From positions 1 to 36,168 of the forward strand of contig PLLX01000145.1 of the NCBI GenBank assembly GCA_003141415.1: a DNA stretch of 36,168 bases, given 5' to 3'. Every line of letters starts with the position of its first letter. Position 1 is the stretch's first letter. Position numbers and translations under genes: made by a program. This stretch comes from Bacteroidales bacterium (GTDB taxonomy: Bacteria; Bacteroidota; Bacteroidia; Bacteroidales; VadinHA17). Shown here one piece after another: positions 22,609 through 30,905 of this stretch. Below the pieces are notes generated by a model. The model was not told where the DNA came from. It saw only the letters and a program-made list of their open reading frames with translations, and ran no database searches.

Positions 22609-23745
22609 ATGAACATATTGGTTCTCACACATTCATATCCTGATCTGAAAAACAAATGGCGTGGTATCTTTATACAGGAACAGGTTGAGGCCTTAAGTTT
22701 AAAGCATGATATTATCGTAGTCTATTTTAAAGTTGATTATTCGCACTTTGCTCCATTTCCCGAATACTCATTTTTAAAAAGTCAGAGCGGAAGAGTAACT
22801 CAATATGAAGTTACGATCAACAAGTCATTTCCGGTCATTACTCAAATAAAATTTTTATCAAATACTTTTCGTTTTATTAAAAATGAAATACTGAATCAAA
22901 ATAAAATAGACATTATTCATAGTCATTTATCTTATCCCGGAGGATTTCTTGGAACGATAGTTCAGGAGAAAAAAAAGATCCCTAATATTCTCACAGAACA
23001 TTCTAGGATAAAGTCATATTTCAGAAGTTGGTTTCACAAACAGTGTGTTATATATGCTCTGAAGAAGACAACTTGTATTATATCGGTAAGTAATGCATTA
23101 CGAGAGGAAATCATTTCTCTTTCGCATCGTCCTGTAATCGTTATCCATAACATTGTTGATGTTGGTAAATTTCACATCATAGAAACGAAACCGGGAAAAA
23201 TCATAAATATTGGTTTTCTCGGAGGATTGAACAATAATAATAAAGGATTGGACCTGTTATTAAAATCTGCTTCTCTGCTTGAAAGAAAAGATTTCTTTTT
23301 GCATATCGGTGGAAATGGGATTTTATTGGACAATTTCAAAAAGATGGCCAAAGAATTTGGAGTTGATGCGAATTGTAAGTTTTATGGAGAAATATCACGA
23401 AATGAAATTGCTGATTTTTATTCAAAACTTGATTTCTTTGTTCTTCCAAGCCGGTATGAAACTTTTGGAATAGTTCTGATTGAGGCTATGGCTTGCGGAA
23501 TACCAGTTATCGCCACGAAATGCGGTGGTCCTCAGGAAATTGTGACAATATCAACCGGTATACTGATTCAAAAAGATAATGCTGAAGCGTTGAAAAATGC
23601 GATAACAAGTATGTCAGAGAACTTAGGATTATATAAAAAAGAAGCTATAAGAAAGTATGCAAACGACAATTTTGGGAAAGAGGTTTTTGTTGAACGGCTA
23701 TCTGACCTGTATCAGGAAATTATAACAAATAAATCAAATGAGTAA
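22609..23745 (+). CDS. Glycosyltransferase family 4 (third of three)
   Basis: A 378-residue GT-B enzyme and the most canonical of the three. The N-terminus contains THSYPDLKNKWRGIFIQEQV; DIIHSHLSYPGGFLG and ILTEHSR follow in the acceptor domain. The donor domain has GFLGGLNNNNKGLDLLLKS and the E-x7-E motif in RYETFGIVLIEAMACGIPV. No signal peptide. Its last 8 nt overlap the start of the methyltransferase gene in another frame, so translational coupling is likely. Substrate unknown; a role in O-antigen, capsule or exopolysaccharide assembly is inferred from the flippase downstream. Confidence 0.9.
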   Translation: MNILVLTHSYPDLKNKWRGIFIQEQVEALSLKHDIIVVYFKVDYSHFAPFPEYSFLKSQSGRVTQYEVTINKSFPVITQIKFLSNTFRFIKNEILNQNKIDIIHSHLSYPGGFLGTIVQEKKKIPNILTEHSRIKSYFRSWFHKQCVIYALKKTTCIISVSNALREEIISLSHRPVIVIHNIVDVGKFHIIETKPGKIINIGFLGGLNNNNKGLDLLLKSASLLERKDFFLHIGGNGILLDNFKKMAKEFGVDANCKFYGEISRNEIADFYSKLDFFVLPSRYETFGIVLIEAMACGIPVIATKCGGPQEIVTISTGILIQKDNAEALKNAITSMSENLGLYKKEAIRKYANDNFGKEVFVERLSDLYQEIITNKSNE

Positions 23746-24511
23746 AAAAGAGACCTTTTCAAAAGACGTCAGACATCTCTATACAGAAAGTTATTTCATG
23801 AAAAGTGCGACCGGCCATGAAGAATTTAAAATCTTTGATGGGAAATTTGAACAGCTGATCGATAAATTCCAGATGATTATAAACCGGCTGTATTTACATC
23901 AGTCTGACAGTCTGCTGGATATAGGTTGCGGAAGAGGCGAACTGGTGATCTACCATGCTTTGAACGGAGGAGAGGCCACAGGTGTCGACTTTTCAGAAGA
24001 GGCAATAAAACTGGCAAAGGCAAAAGCGGATGAGCTAAAAGCCAAATGTAACTTCCAGATCAGTTCCTTTGAAAAGATTGATGAAAAAATCAAATATGAC
24101 CGTATTGTATCTATTGATTTTATTGAGCATATCTCAATTGAAGAAGGAAAAGCTTTCTTTAAAAAATGTTACAATTTATTAAATACCAATGGGAGATTAA
24201 TTATATATACTTTCCCTAATACAATCCGAAGAAGAATTGGATATAAACTGATAAGAGCATTAAGCATTATTAAAGGGAAACCATTACCAAAAAAGGAACC
24301 TGATACGATTTCGGATCATTATAAACAGTATCATCTGAACGAGCAAAACTATTTCAGTCTGAAAAAAAGTGCCATGAATGCAGGTTTTGGTAAAGTCAGA
24401 ATACAATATATTGACTTAAGCATAAAAGATTCTTTTTTAAAGTCAGTTCTTATCCACACTCCTTTCAGACATCTTTTTCTTAAAGGGCTGACCCTGATTG
24501 CCGACAAGTAA
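23738..24511 (+). CDS. Class I SAM-dependent methyltransferase
   Basis: A 257-residue methyltransferase. Motif I is LLDIGCGRGELV (about residues 65-76), followed by the acidic motif II region ATGVDFSEEAIKLAK and the post-motif IVSIDFIEHISIEEG. The C-terminal part (NTNGRLIIYTFPNTIRRR onward) is typical of type-11 methyltransferases acting on small molecules or sugars. The start ATG at 23738 lies inside the end of the preceding glycosyltransferase gene (8-nt overlap). In a glycan cluster it may methylate a sugar or cap a growing chain; this is inference. Confidence 0.87.
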   Translation: MSKKETFSKDVRHLYTESYFMKSATGHEEFKIFDGKFEQLIDKFQMIINRLYLHQSDSLLDIGCGRGELVIYHALNGGEATGVDFSEEAIKLAKAKADELKAKCNFQISSFEKIDEKIKYDRIVSIDFIEHISIEEGKAFFKKCYNLLNTNGRLIIYTFPNTIRRRIGYKLIRALSIIKGKPLPKKEPDTISDHYKQYHLNEQNYFSLKKSAMNAGFGKVRIQYIDLSIKDSFLKSVLIHTPFRHLFLKGLTLIADK

Positions 24512-24612
24512 TTCAATAACAGTTATCCGGTAAAATTGTAAATACTATCTTAGCATTCTTAAAATGTTTTATTTGAATATGCTATTTTAAAATACGGCCG
24601 CAAAATTATATC

Positions 24613-26130
24613 ATGTTAAAATCAATTAAAACTTCATTTAAAGACACAATCATCTATGGTCTGGGTAATGTAGCGATTAAGATCGTCGGGTTGGTACTGA
24701 TCCCTATATATACCAATCAGAAGTTTTTCTCAACCGATCAATTTGGCGTACTCACGATCCTGGAGATTTCCGCTACGGTTTTAACGGCCATGCTTGCATC
24801 TGGTCTGCCACAGAGTCTCACAAGATGGTTCTGGGATAAAGATTATAAAGATAATCAGAAAGGCATTTTTTTTATGTCCCTTTCAACTCAGGTAATTGTC
24901 TCTGTAATATTTTGCCTGACTCTGATCCCTCTCTCAGGCAGTTTATCTTTAATGATATTCTCAAAACCCGACTGGGCAAGGGTAATCACATTGGTTATTC
25001 TTGCATCGGCTATTCAGTCACTAAATAATGTCATCAATACTCTTATGCGGCTCCAGTCAAGATCTGTGCTCTATTCCATCACTAACCTGCTTAAACTTAT
25101 AGTAGTATTGTCTCTCACTCTCTATTTTATACTTTCTAAAAAGATGGGGCTTGAAGGGATATATCTGGCACAGGTTATTGGCAATGGTTTAATTGTTTTA
25201 TTATTAATTGGTTATATAATTAAAAATTCCAGGGTGTTTTTTGACAAGATTATATTTAAGTCAATGAATGCCTATGGTTTCCCTTTATTACTGGCAAATA
25301 TTTCAGCTGCTCTTTTCACTGTAATAGACAGGTTTTCACTTAATTCGTTGACAGTTCTTAAATCAGTGGCCCTGTATAGCCTTGCTTCTAAAATCTCAAG
25401 TGTTTTAAAACTGGTTCTTGCCGATTCTATGAAACTGGCGCTTGGACCAATAATGATAAAGCGAATGGATTCGCCTGGGAATAAACGATTCTATTCAAAA
25501 GTACTTCTCTATTCATCATATGCACTCATGCTTGGTATAGTGGGAATTTCACTCTTCTCGCTTGAAATAATAAAGGTTATAGCCACATCCAAAGCTTATT
25601 GGGATGCTGTGGCAATTATCCCTTTTTTATCTCTTGGTATATTCTTTGGCAATATGAAAGAAGTTACAGTTTACGGGTTACATATTGCAAAAAAGACTAG
25701 GATTATAGGATTTATCGTTGTTTTCGCAACTGTTATAAGCCTTGTACTTAACTTCTTGCTAATCCCGGTGTGGGATATTACAGGAGCTGCAATTGCCACT
25801 CTTCTGTCGCAGTTTATTTACTGGTATGCATGTTACTATTATTCCCAGAAGGTGTTTTATGTACCATATGAAATCAGAAAAATAACTGTAATGCTTGTTA
25901 CCGGAGCTGTTTTATCCTTTTCCGGTTTATTGTTAAATGGACTGGATCTTCTTCCAAGGATGATTATTAAAACAGCAGGTTTTGTAAGTTTCCCTTTTAT
26001 CCTGTATCTGTTTAACTTTTATGAGCCTGTTGAATTACAGTCGATCAGAGGTTTTATAAATAAATGGTCAAAAATTAAAAACTTAAAAAGCAATCTTAAT
26101 TCTTTAAAAGGAATTACAGATGAGTTATAA
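24613..26130 (+). CDS. Wzx-like oligosaccharide flippase (MOP superfamily)
   Basis: A 505-residue protein with about 12-14 membrane segments. The N-terminus KDTIIYGLGNVAIKIVGLVL has the polysaccharide-transporter pattern, and the LPQSLTRWFW segment and FPLLLANISAALFTVIDRF are typical of this family in Bacteroidetes. It would move lipid-linked glycan units from the cytoplasmic to the periplasmic face of the inner membrane, for use by a polymerase or ligase. No Wzy polymerase or WaaL ligase is recognised in the window. The 101-bp spacer upstream holds a 12-bp palindrome (TATTTTAAAATA, 24583-24594) but no clear consensus promoter. Confidence 0.88.
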   Translation: MLKSIKTSFKDTIIYGLGNVAIKIVGLVLIPIYTNQKFFSTDQFGVLTILEISATVLTAMLASGLPQSLTRWFWDKDYKDNQKGIFFMSLSTQVIVSVIFCLTLIPLSGSLSLMIFSKPDWARVITLVILASAIQSLNNVINTLMRLQSRSVLYSITNLLKLIVVLSLTLYFILSKKMGLEGIYLAQVIGNGLIVLLLIGYIIKNSRVFFDKIIFKSMNAYGFPLLLANISAALFTVIDRFSLNSLTVLKSVALYSLASKISSVLKLVLADSMKLALGPIMIKRMDSPGNKRFYSKVLLYSSYALMLGIVGISLFSLEIIKVIATSKAYWDAVAIIPFLSLGIFFGNMKEVTVYGLHIAKKTRIIGFIVVFATVISLVLNFLLIPVWDITGAAIATLLSQFIYWYACYYYSQKVFYVPYEIRKITVMLVTGAVLSFSGLLLNGLDLLPRMIIKTAGFVSFPFILYLFNFYEPVELQSIRGFINKWSKIKNLKSNLNSLKGITDEL

Positions 26131-26143
26131 GAAATTAAATACA

Positions 26144-26151
26144 TAATTTTG
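26144..26151 (+). promoter_or_regulatory. Possible -7 box of the YfhO gene
   Basis: TAATTTTG matches TAnnTTTG, 35 nt before the start. No clear TTTG is seen at the -33 position, so the call is weak. Confidence 0.35.
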
Positions 26152-26186
26152 CCTTTCTTCAGGTAAGAAACCTTAAAAACATTTCA

Positions 26187-28655
26187 ATGGAAATAAAAAA
26201 TAAGATCAAACCCATTCTGCCACATCTGATTGCTGTACTAATATTTATTGTGGTCTCTTTTGCCTATTTCTATCCTGTCCTGGAAGGCAAAGTACTGAAA
26301 GCCAACGATTCTACAGTCTCTAAAATCAACTCAAAGGAGATCCAGGATTTTCGTGAAAAGACCGGACGGGAACCATTATGGACCAATTCGATTTTCGGCG
26401 GAATGCCTGCATATCTTATTTCCACAAAATATCCCGGGAACCTGATTAAATATGCCGATGCATTTCTCAGAATGTTTAAAATGCCGGTTTCAGTGTTGTT
26501 CATTTCCATGCTGGGATTCTATATACTGCTGTTGATTTTTGAGGTTGATTCCTGGCTGGCTATGGCCGGAGCCCTGGCTTATGGTCTTTCATCATTTTTC
26601 TTTCAAATTCTTGGCGCCGGGCACAATACCCAGGCAATAGCACTGGCCTACATGGCTCCAATGATTGGAGGAATCTATTATGCCTACAAGCATGATGCCA
26701 TAAAAGGAGCATTACTGACAGCTTTATTCCTTGCTCTTGAAATCACGGCTAACCATCCTCAGATCACTTACTATGCAATGCTCTGTCTGTTGGTTTTTGG
26801 TATCGTTGAATTTGTATATTCTTATAAAAACAAAACGCTGGTCAAATTCCTGAAAACATCAGTTATTCTTATTATTCCGTTTGTAATTGCCATAGGCATA
26901 AACTTCGCAAGCCTCTACGCAACATACGAATACGGAAAATATTCAATCAGGGGAAAATCAGATCTGGCAACTGAAAATAAAAATGTTACATCAGGTTTGA
27001 ATAAAGAGTATATTACTTACTGGAGTTATGGCGTTGATGAAACATTTAATCTTCTGATACCTGATTACAAGGGAGGATCCAGCCATCCATTTGACCACAA
27101 TTCTGAAACTTATAAGATATTACGTCAGAATAACAACCAGGATGCTGCCAATCAGCTTCAGAAATACTGGGGACCTCAGCAGGGAGGTACTGAGGGACCG
27201 CACTATGTTGGGGCCATAGTTCTTTTCCTGTTTGTACTCGGACTTATTCTCATTAAGGGTCCTGAAAAATGGTGGCTCCTTACAGCGACAATATTATCGA
27301 TTATGCTTGCCTGGGGAAAAAATTTCATGCCCTTCTCAAACCTTTTCATTGATCATTTCCCCGGATATAATAAGTTCAGGGCAGTGACAATGACTCTCGT
27401 TATTGCAGAGTTTTGTATACCACTGCTGGGATTTCTTGCTTTAAGAGATGTTTTCAATGGTACAACTTCAAAAAAAGAGATAATCAGGGGATTAAAAATC
27501 GCCACCGGGATAACCGGAGGATTTATATTACTCCTTATCATATTTCCGGGCATTGCAGGTTCCTTTCTCGGACAAAGTGAAGGTGAACTTCCTGACTGGC
27601 TTAAGAATGCCCTGATATCTGACAGAAAATATCTGCTCAGAAGTGATGCTTTCAGATCCCTGGTGTTTATTTTGCTTTCATCAGGAATTATTCTTGGCTT
27701 TATCTTTGATAAACTCAGAAAGGAGTATTCAATACTAATCTTAGCAATACTGGTTGTTCTTGATCTCTGGACAGTGGATAAGAGATATCTTGATGCTGAC
27801 CGTTTTGAAAGACCTGCTGCAATTCAAAAAACATTTTCACCTTCTGTTGCTGATGCATTTATTCTTAAGGATCCTTCTCAGTTCAGGGTGCTGAATATTG
27901 CTACTTCGACATTTAATGATAATTCGCCAACTTCCTATTTTCATAAATCCATTGGCGGTTACCATGGTGCAAAAATGGAGAGATACGCGGAACTCATTGA
28001 CACCTGTTTTTATCCTGGAATTAACTTGTTCGAAGCTGCAGCAGGTAAAGCAAAATCTGTTGAAGATCTTCAGCAGATATACAATGATACTCCGTTTCCC
28101 TCTCTGAATATGCTCAATACCAAATATGTGATTTATAATCCGGGTGCTCCTCCATTAATAAATCCGCACGCCCTTGGAAATACCTGGTTTGCTGAGAAAC
28201 CGGTATTTGTTGAAAACGCCAATAAGGAGATATCAATGATGAACTCATTTAATCCGTCAAAAGAAGCGATTATAGCAAATACCTTTAAGAATCAGATTAC
28301 AAAATCCTCCTACCCTGTTCAGGATAATGAAAAGATTGAGCTTGTTTCATATCAGCCTGATGAGTTGCATTATAAATACTCAGCCCGGGAAGAGAAACTT
28401 GCGGTTTTTTCGGAAATATATTACCCTGCAGGATGGAAGTGTTATATTGATGGGAAAGAAAGTCAGTATTTCCGTACTGACTGGGTTCTCAGAGGTATGG
28501 TTGTCCCGGCCGGAGATCATGAAATAAAATTTACTTTTAAGCCTGTTTCTTATTATGTTGGTAATAAAATTTCACTGGCAAGCTCTGTATTGCTTATCCT
28601 TCTGTGCTCAGGCTATTTCCTGGCTAAATATAAGATGAAATCAAAGTCTGAATAA
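26187..28655 (+). CDS. YfhO-family integral membrane protein, possible glycosyltransferase
   Basis: An 822-residue protein of the YfhO family, GT-C-like, with about 13 membrane segments: one at the N-terminus (about 14-32), many between 90 and 520, and one at the C-terminus (about 795-812). A large periplasmic domain occupies about 545-790. The first periplasmic loop has VLKANDSTVSKINSKEIQDF and SIFGGMPAYLIS, which are family hallmarks; GT-C enzymes place catalytic acidic residues in this loop. In Firmicutes YfhO relatives glycosylate lipoteichoic acid using lipid-linked sugars; Bacteroidetes members are uncharacterised as far as I know. Located between flippase and methyltransferase genes, a periplasmic sugar-transfer role is plausible. 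Confidence 0.88.
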   Translation: MEIKNKIKPILPHLIAVLIFIVVSFAYFYPVLEGKVLKANDSTVSKINSKEIQDFREKTGREPLWTNSIFGGMPAYLISTKYPGNLIKYADAFLRMFKMPVSVLFISMLGFYILLLIFEVDSWLAMAGALAYGLSSFFFQILGAGHNTQAIALAYMAPMIGGIYYAYKHDAIKGALLTALFLALEITANHPQITYYAMLCLLVFGIVEFVYSYKNKTLVKFLKTSVILIIPFVIAIGINFASLYATYEYGKYSIRGKSDLATENKNVTSGLNKEYITYWSYGVDETFNLLIPDYKGGSSHPFDHNSETYKILRQNNNQDAANQLQKYWGPQQGGTEGPHYVGAIVLFLFVLGLILIKGPEKWWLLTATILSIMLAWGKNFMPFSNLFIDHFPGYNKFRAVTMTLVIAEFCIPLLGFLALRDVFNGTTSKKEIIRGLKIATGITGGFILLLIIFPGIAGSFLGQSEGELPDWLKNALISDRKYLLRSDAFRSLVFILLSSGIILGFIFDKLRKEYSILILAILVVLDLWTVDKRYLDADRFERPAAIQKTFSPSVADAFILKDPSQFRVLNIATSTFNDNSPTSYFHKSIGGYHGAKMERYAELIDTCFYPGINLFEAAAGKAKSVEDLQQIYNDTPFPSLNMLNTKYVIYNPGAPPLINPHALGNTWFAEKPVFVENANKEISMMNSFNPSKEAIIANTFKNQITKSSYPVQDNEKIELVSYQPDELHYKYSAREEKLAVFSEIYYPAGWKCYIDGKESQYFRTDWVLRGMVVPAGDHEIKFTFKPVSYYVGNKISLASSVLLILLCSGYFLAKYKMKSKSE

Positions 28656-28656
28656 T

Positions 28657-29553
28657 ATGGTGCATCATTATGTATGCCCTCTTTGTTCTTCTGAGAAGAT
28701 CGGATTGCAATTCATTTGCAATGATCATTTTATCAGTACTAAGAATTTCCCGATATTTAAATGTTCAGACTGTGACTTCTCGTTTACCCAGGATTATCCG
28801 GATGAGAATGAAATAGCCAAATTTTACGAATCTGATAATTACATTTCCCACAGCGACACTTCAAAAGGGTTTTCCAATAAGCTTTACCGTCTAGCTAGGA
28901 GTCTGATGCTTCGTAAGAAGAAAGAGCTCATTAAAAAGGTCACCGGTCTTAAAGAGGGAACTATACTTGACATCGGCAGCGGTACTGGCCATTTTGCCGG
29001 TACAATGAAAAAATATGGCTGGTTGGCAAAAGGCATAGAAATAAATGAAAAGGCCCGTAATTTCTCCATATCACATTTTGGATTGGATGTTTCTGCGCCT
29101 GATAAGATATCCACATTTGAGGGAAATAGCTTTGATTGTATTACCCTCTGGCATGTACTTGAACATTTCCAAGATCCATTTAACTATCTTTCAGAAATAT
29201 ATCGGTTATTAAAACCCGGAGCATTTTGTGTCATTGCATTGCCAAACTGCAGCTCATACGATGCAACACATTATAACAGGTTCTGGGCTGCCTGGGATGT
29301 TCCAAGACATTTATGGCATTTTAATCCGGTCACATTCAGACTTTTTGCTGAAAAATCCGGATTATTATTAAAAAATCTCAGAATCCTTCCTTTTGATGTC
29401 TTTTATATTTCACAGCTGAGCGAAAAATATAAAGGATCAACATTGCCCTTTCTAAAAGGAATATCAAAGGCAGCTGTTTTTGCATTTTTGTCTGCTTTCA
29501 AAAAAAGGAAGAGCAGCTCGCTAATTTATATCCTTAGAAAAACTATTGATTAA
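28657..29553 (+). CDS. Zinc-ribbon class I SAM-dependent methyltransferase
   Basis: A 298-residue protein. The N-terminal zinc ribbon has C7-x2-C10 and C36-x2-C39 (CPLC, CSDC). The methyltransferase domain follows, with motif I ILDIGSGTGHFAG (about 108-120), the WHVLEHFQDPFNYLSEIYRL segment typical of type-11/12 enzymes, and LLKPGAFCVIALPN. The C-terminal WDVPRHLWHFNPVTFRLF is common in sugar- and lipid-modifying members. Its start is one base after the YfhO stop, so it is co-transcribed. The target is probably a sugar, lipid or nucleotide-sugar intermediate of the glycan pathway, but cannot be fixed from sequence. Confidence 0.88.
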   Translation: MVHHYVCPLCSSEKIGLQFICNDHFISTKNFPIFKCSDCDFSFTQDYPDENEIAKFYESDNYISHSDTSKGFSNKLYRLARSLMLRKKKELIKKVTGLKEGTILDIGSGTGHFAGTMKKYGWLAKGIEINEKARNFSISHFGLDVSAPDKISTFEGNSFDCITLWHVLEHFQDPFNYLSEIYRLLKPGAFCVIALPNCSSYDATHYNRFWAAWDVPRHLWHFNPVTFRLFAEKSGLLLKNLRILPFDVFYISQLSEKYKGSTLPFLKGISKAAVFAFLSAFKKRKSSSLIYILRKTID

Positions 29554-29589
29554 ATTTACTATCGAGAGATACTGATTCCTCGCTATCGC

Positions 29590-29614
29590 TTCAGGAATAA
29601 GGAATCTTCCTGAA
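29590..29614. terminator. Hairpin between convergent genes
   Basis: A perfect 8-bp stem TTCAGGAA / TTCCTGAA with a 9-nt loop lies in the 80-bp space between the methyltransferase and porP-like stop codons. A T-run is absent downstream in both directions, so any terminator role is uncertain. Confidence 0.38.
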
Positions 29615-29633
29615 AAATTACAAGTTGAATCGG

Positions 29634-30611
29634 TTAATAACGATCGAGCCAGCGATATCTTCTGGAATTATCCCCGAACTTAAGGGCAACTGTTATTTCG
29701 TGTGTACCATAGGTGATACTCTGAATTTCCTGAAGAGTGTAATCATATGCATATCCAAAAAAGATATTCTGATATTTTACGCCAATGTTTGCTATTAAGG
29801 CCCCGCTGGTACGGTAAGCGAGCCCGAACCAAAAACCCTGGTTATAAATATATGTAGCGCCCATATCAGCCTGAGGTTTAAGTTGTTCTGACATTTTTAA
29901 AAGAAATGAAGGTTGGATTATTGTATTACTTACAGGGTTAAAATCATATGATCCGAAAAGATAATACTGCCTGTCCACTGTGAGGTTTTTGTAAGCCGGA
30001 CCTCCGATTTTTGCAGCAGCTTCAGATAGCTGATCAGCAGAAAAACCAAAGCTGTACTTCGCATTAAGGAGATAGGCGCCAAAAGTCACATCCGGGACAA
30101 AAACACCGCGACGAAGATTATTGTTCAGCCATGGTTCATTCGGATCTTCAAAATTTATCTGCTTTTCATCAATCTTGTAATAATAACCGGTAAATCCAAG
30201 TCCGAGAGAGAGTTGTGTACTCTTCTGGAGCCACATATGATATGCATAAGAAACCTGGAAACCAGTTCTTTGAATCAATCCATTTTTATCGCTGAAAACA
30301 TATCCTCCAAAGCCAACTTTCCCATCAGATTTTGGCCTGTAAACTTGCCGTTTTACCCTGGTTTGCTTCAGTATGAAGCTTTTTTTGAGCATTCTTGTCT
30401 GCCAGCTGAAAGAAAAGGTTCGTGGTGCTCCGGAATAACCAACCCATTGTTCTCTGGCAGTCAGACTGACACTTGTATACCCATCGCTTCCTGCCACCGC
30501 TGGATTGATCAGGTACTTATTATAAAGGTACTGACTATATAACGGCAGTTGTTGTCCGAAGGCAAAGTTGCCAATCAGAACTAGAAATAATATGAAAGCG
30601 AGTCTTCTCAC
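29634..30611 (-). CDS. PorP/SprF-family type IX secretion outer membrane protein
   Basis: A 325-residue outer-membrane beta-barrel protein. It has a signal peptide (about 1-19, ending FAFG), then QQLPLYSQYLYNKYLINPAV, the family start. Repeated amphipathic strands with aromatic ends follow (GFGGYVFSDKNGLIQRTG, LSLGLGFTGYYYKID, FFGYAYDYTLQEI). PorP/SprF proteins help individual T9SS type-B substrates reach and attach to the surface, and each is usually paired with the adjacent giant adhesin, as SprF is with SprB. Here it starts 22 bp after the stop codon of the giant adhesin gene on the same strand, so it is probably in one operon and dedicated to that substrate. Confidence 0.92.
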   Translation of the reverse strand: MRRLAFILFLVLIGNFAFGQQLPLYSQYLYNKYLINPAVAGSDGYTSVSLTAREQWVGYSGAPRTFSFSWQTRMLKKSFILKQTRVKRQVYRPKSDGKVGFGGYVFSDKNGLIQRTGFQVSYAYHMWLQKSTQLSLGLGFTGYYYKIDEKQINFEDPNEPWLNNNLRRGVFVPDVTFGAYLLNAKYSFGFSADQLSEAAAKIGGPAYKNLTVDRQYYLFGSYDFNPVSNTIIQPSFLLKMSEQLKPQADMGATYIYNQGFWFGLAYRTSGALIANIGVKYQNIFFGYAYDYTLQEIQSITYGTHEITVALKFGDNSRRYRWLDRY

Positions 30612-30633
30612 AAAAGCATTAAAATAATATTAT

Positions 30634-30905
30634 TTACCTTACTATTGTTATATTACCTACAATCGGTCTGGATCCGTTATGTAAATCAATTATATAATGA
30701 TAAGAGTCAATTGGAAGAGAAGAGCCATTGCTTGTTCCATCCCATGGCCTCGGATATCCCTTTTCTGATCTCCAGACGGTTTCGCCCCACCTGTTAAATA
30801 TTATTACTTCCATTGATGGATACAACTCTTTCAGCCCTATATTCCAGACATCATTAATCAGATCGCCATTCGGTGATATAGCATTTGGAATTACCAGACA
30901 AGTTT
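30634..30905 (-). other. CHU_C / gliding-motility C-terminal domain (T9SS type-B signal)
   Basis: The last about 90 residues of the adhesin. Diagnostic features: IPNAISPNGDLINDVWN, FNRWGETVWR, PWDGTSNG and a terminal VGNITIVR strand. The family marks substrates exported by T9SS that need a PorP/SprF partner. Confidence 0.88.

Noticed and set aside
24583..24600. Palindromes TATTTTAAAATA and CGGCCG before the flippase gene
   Set aside because: Short AT palindromes are expected by chance in this composition, and no consensus promoter element accompanies them.
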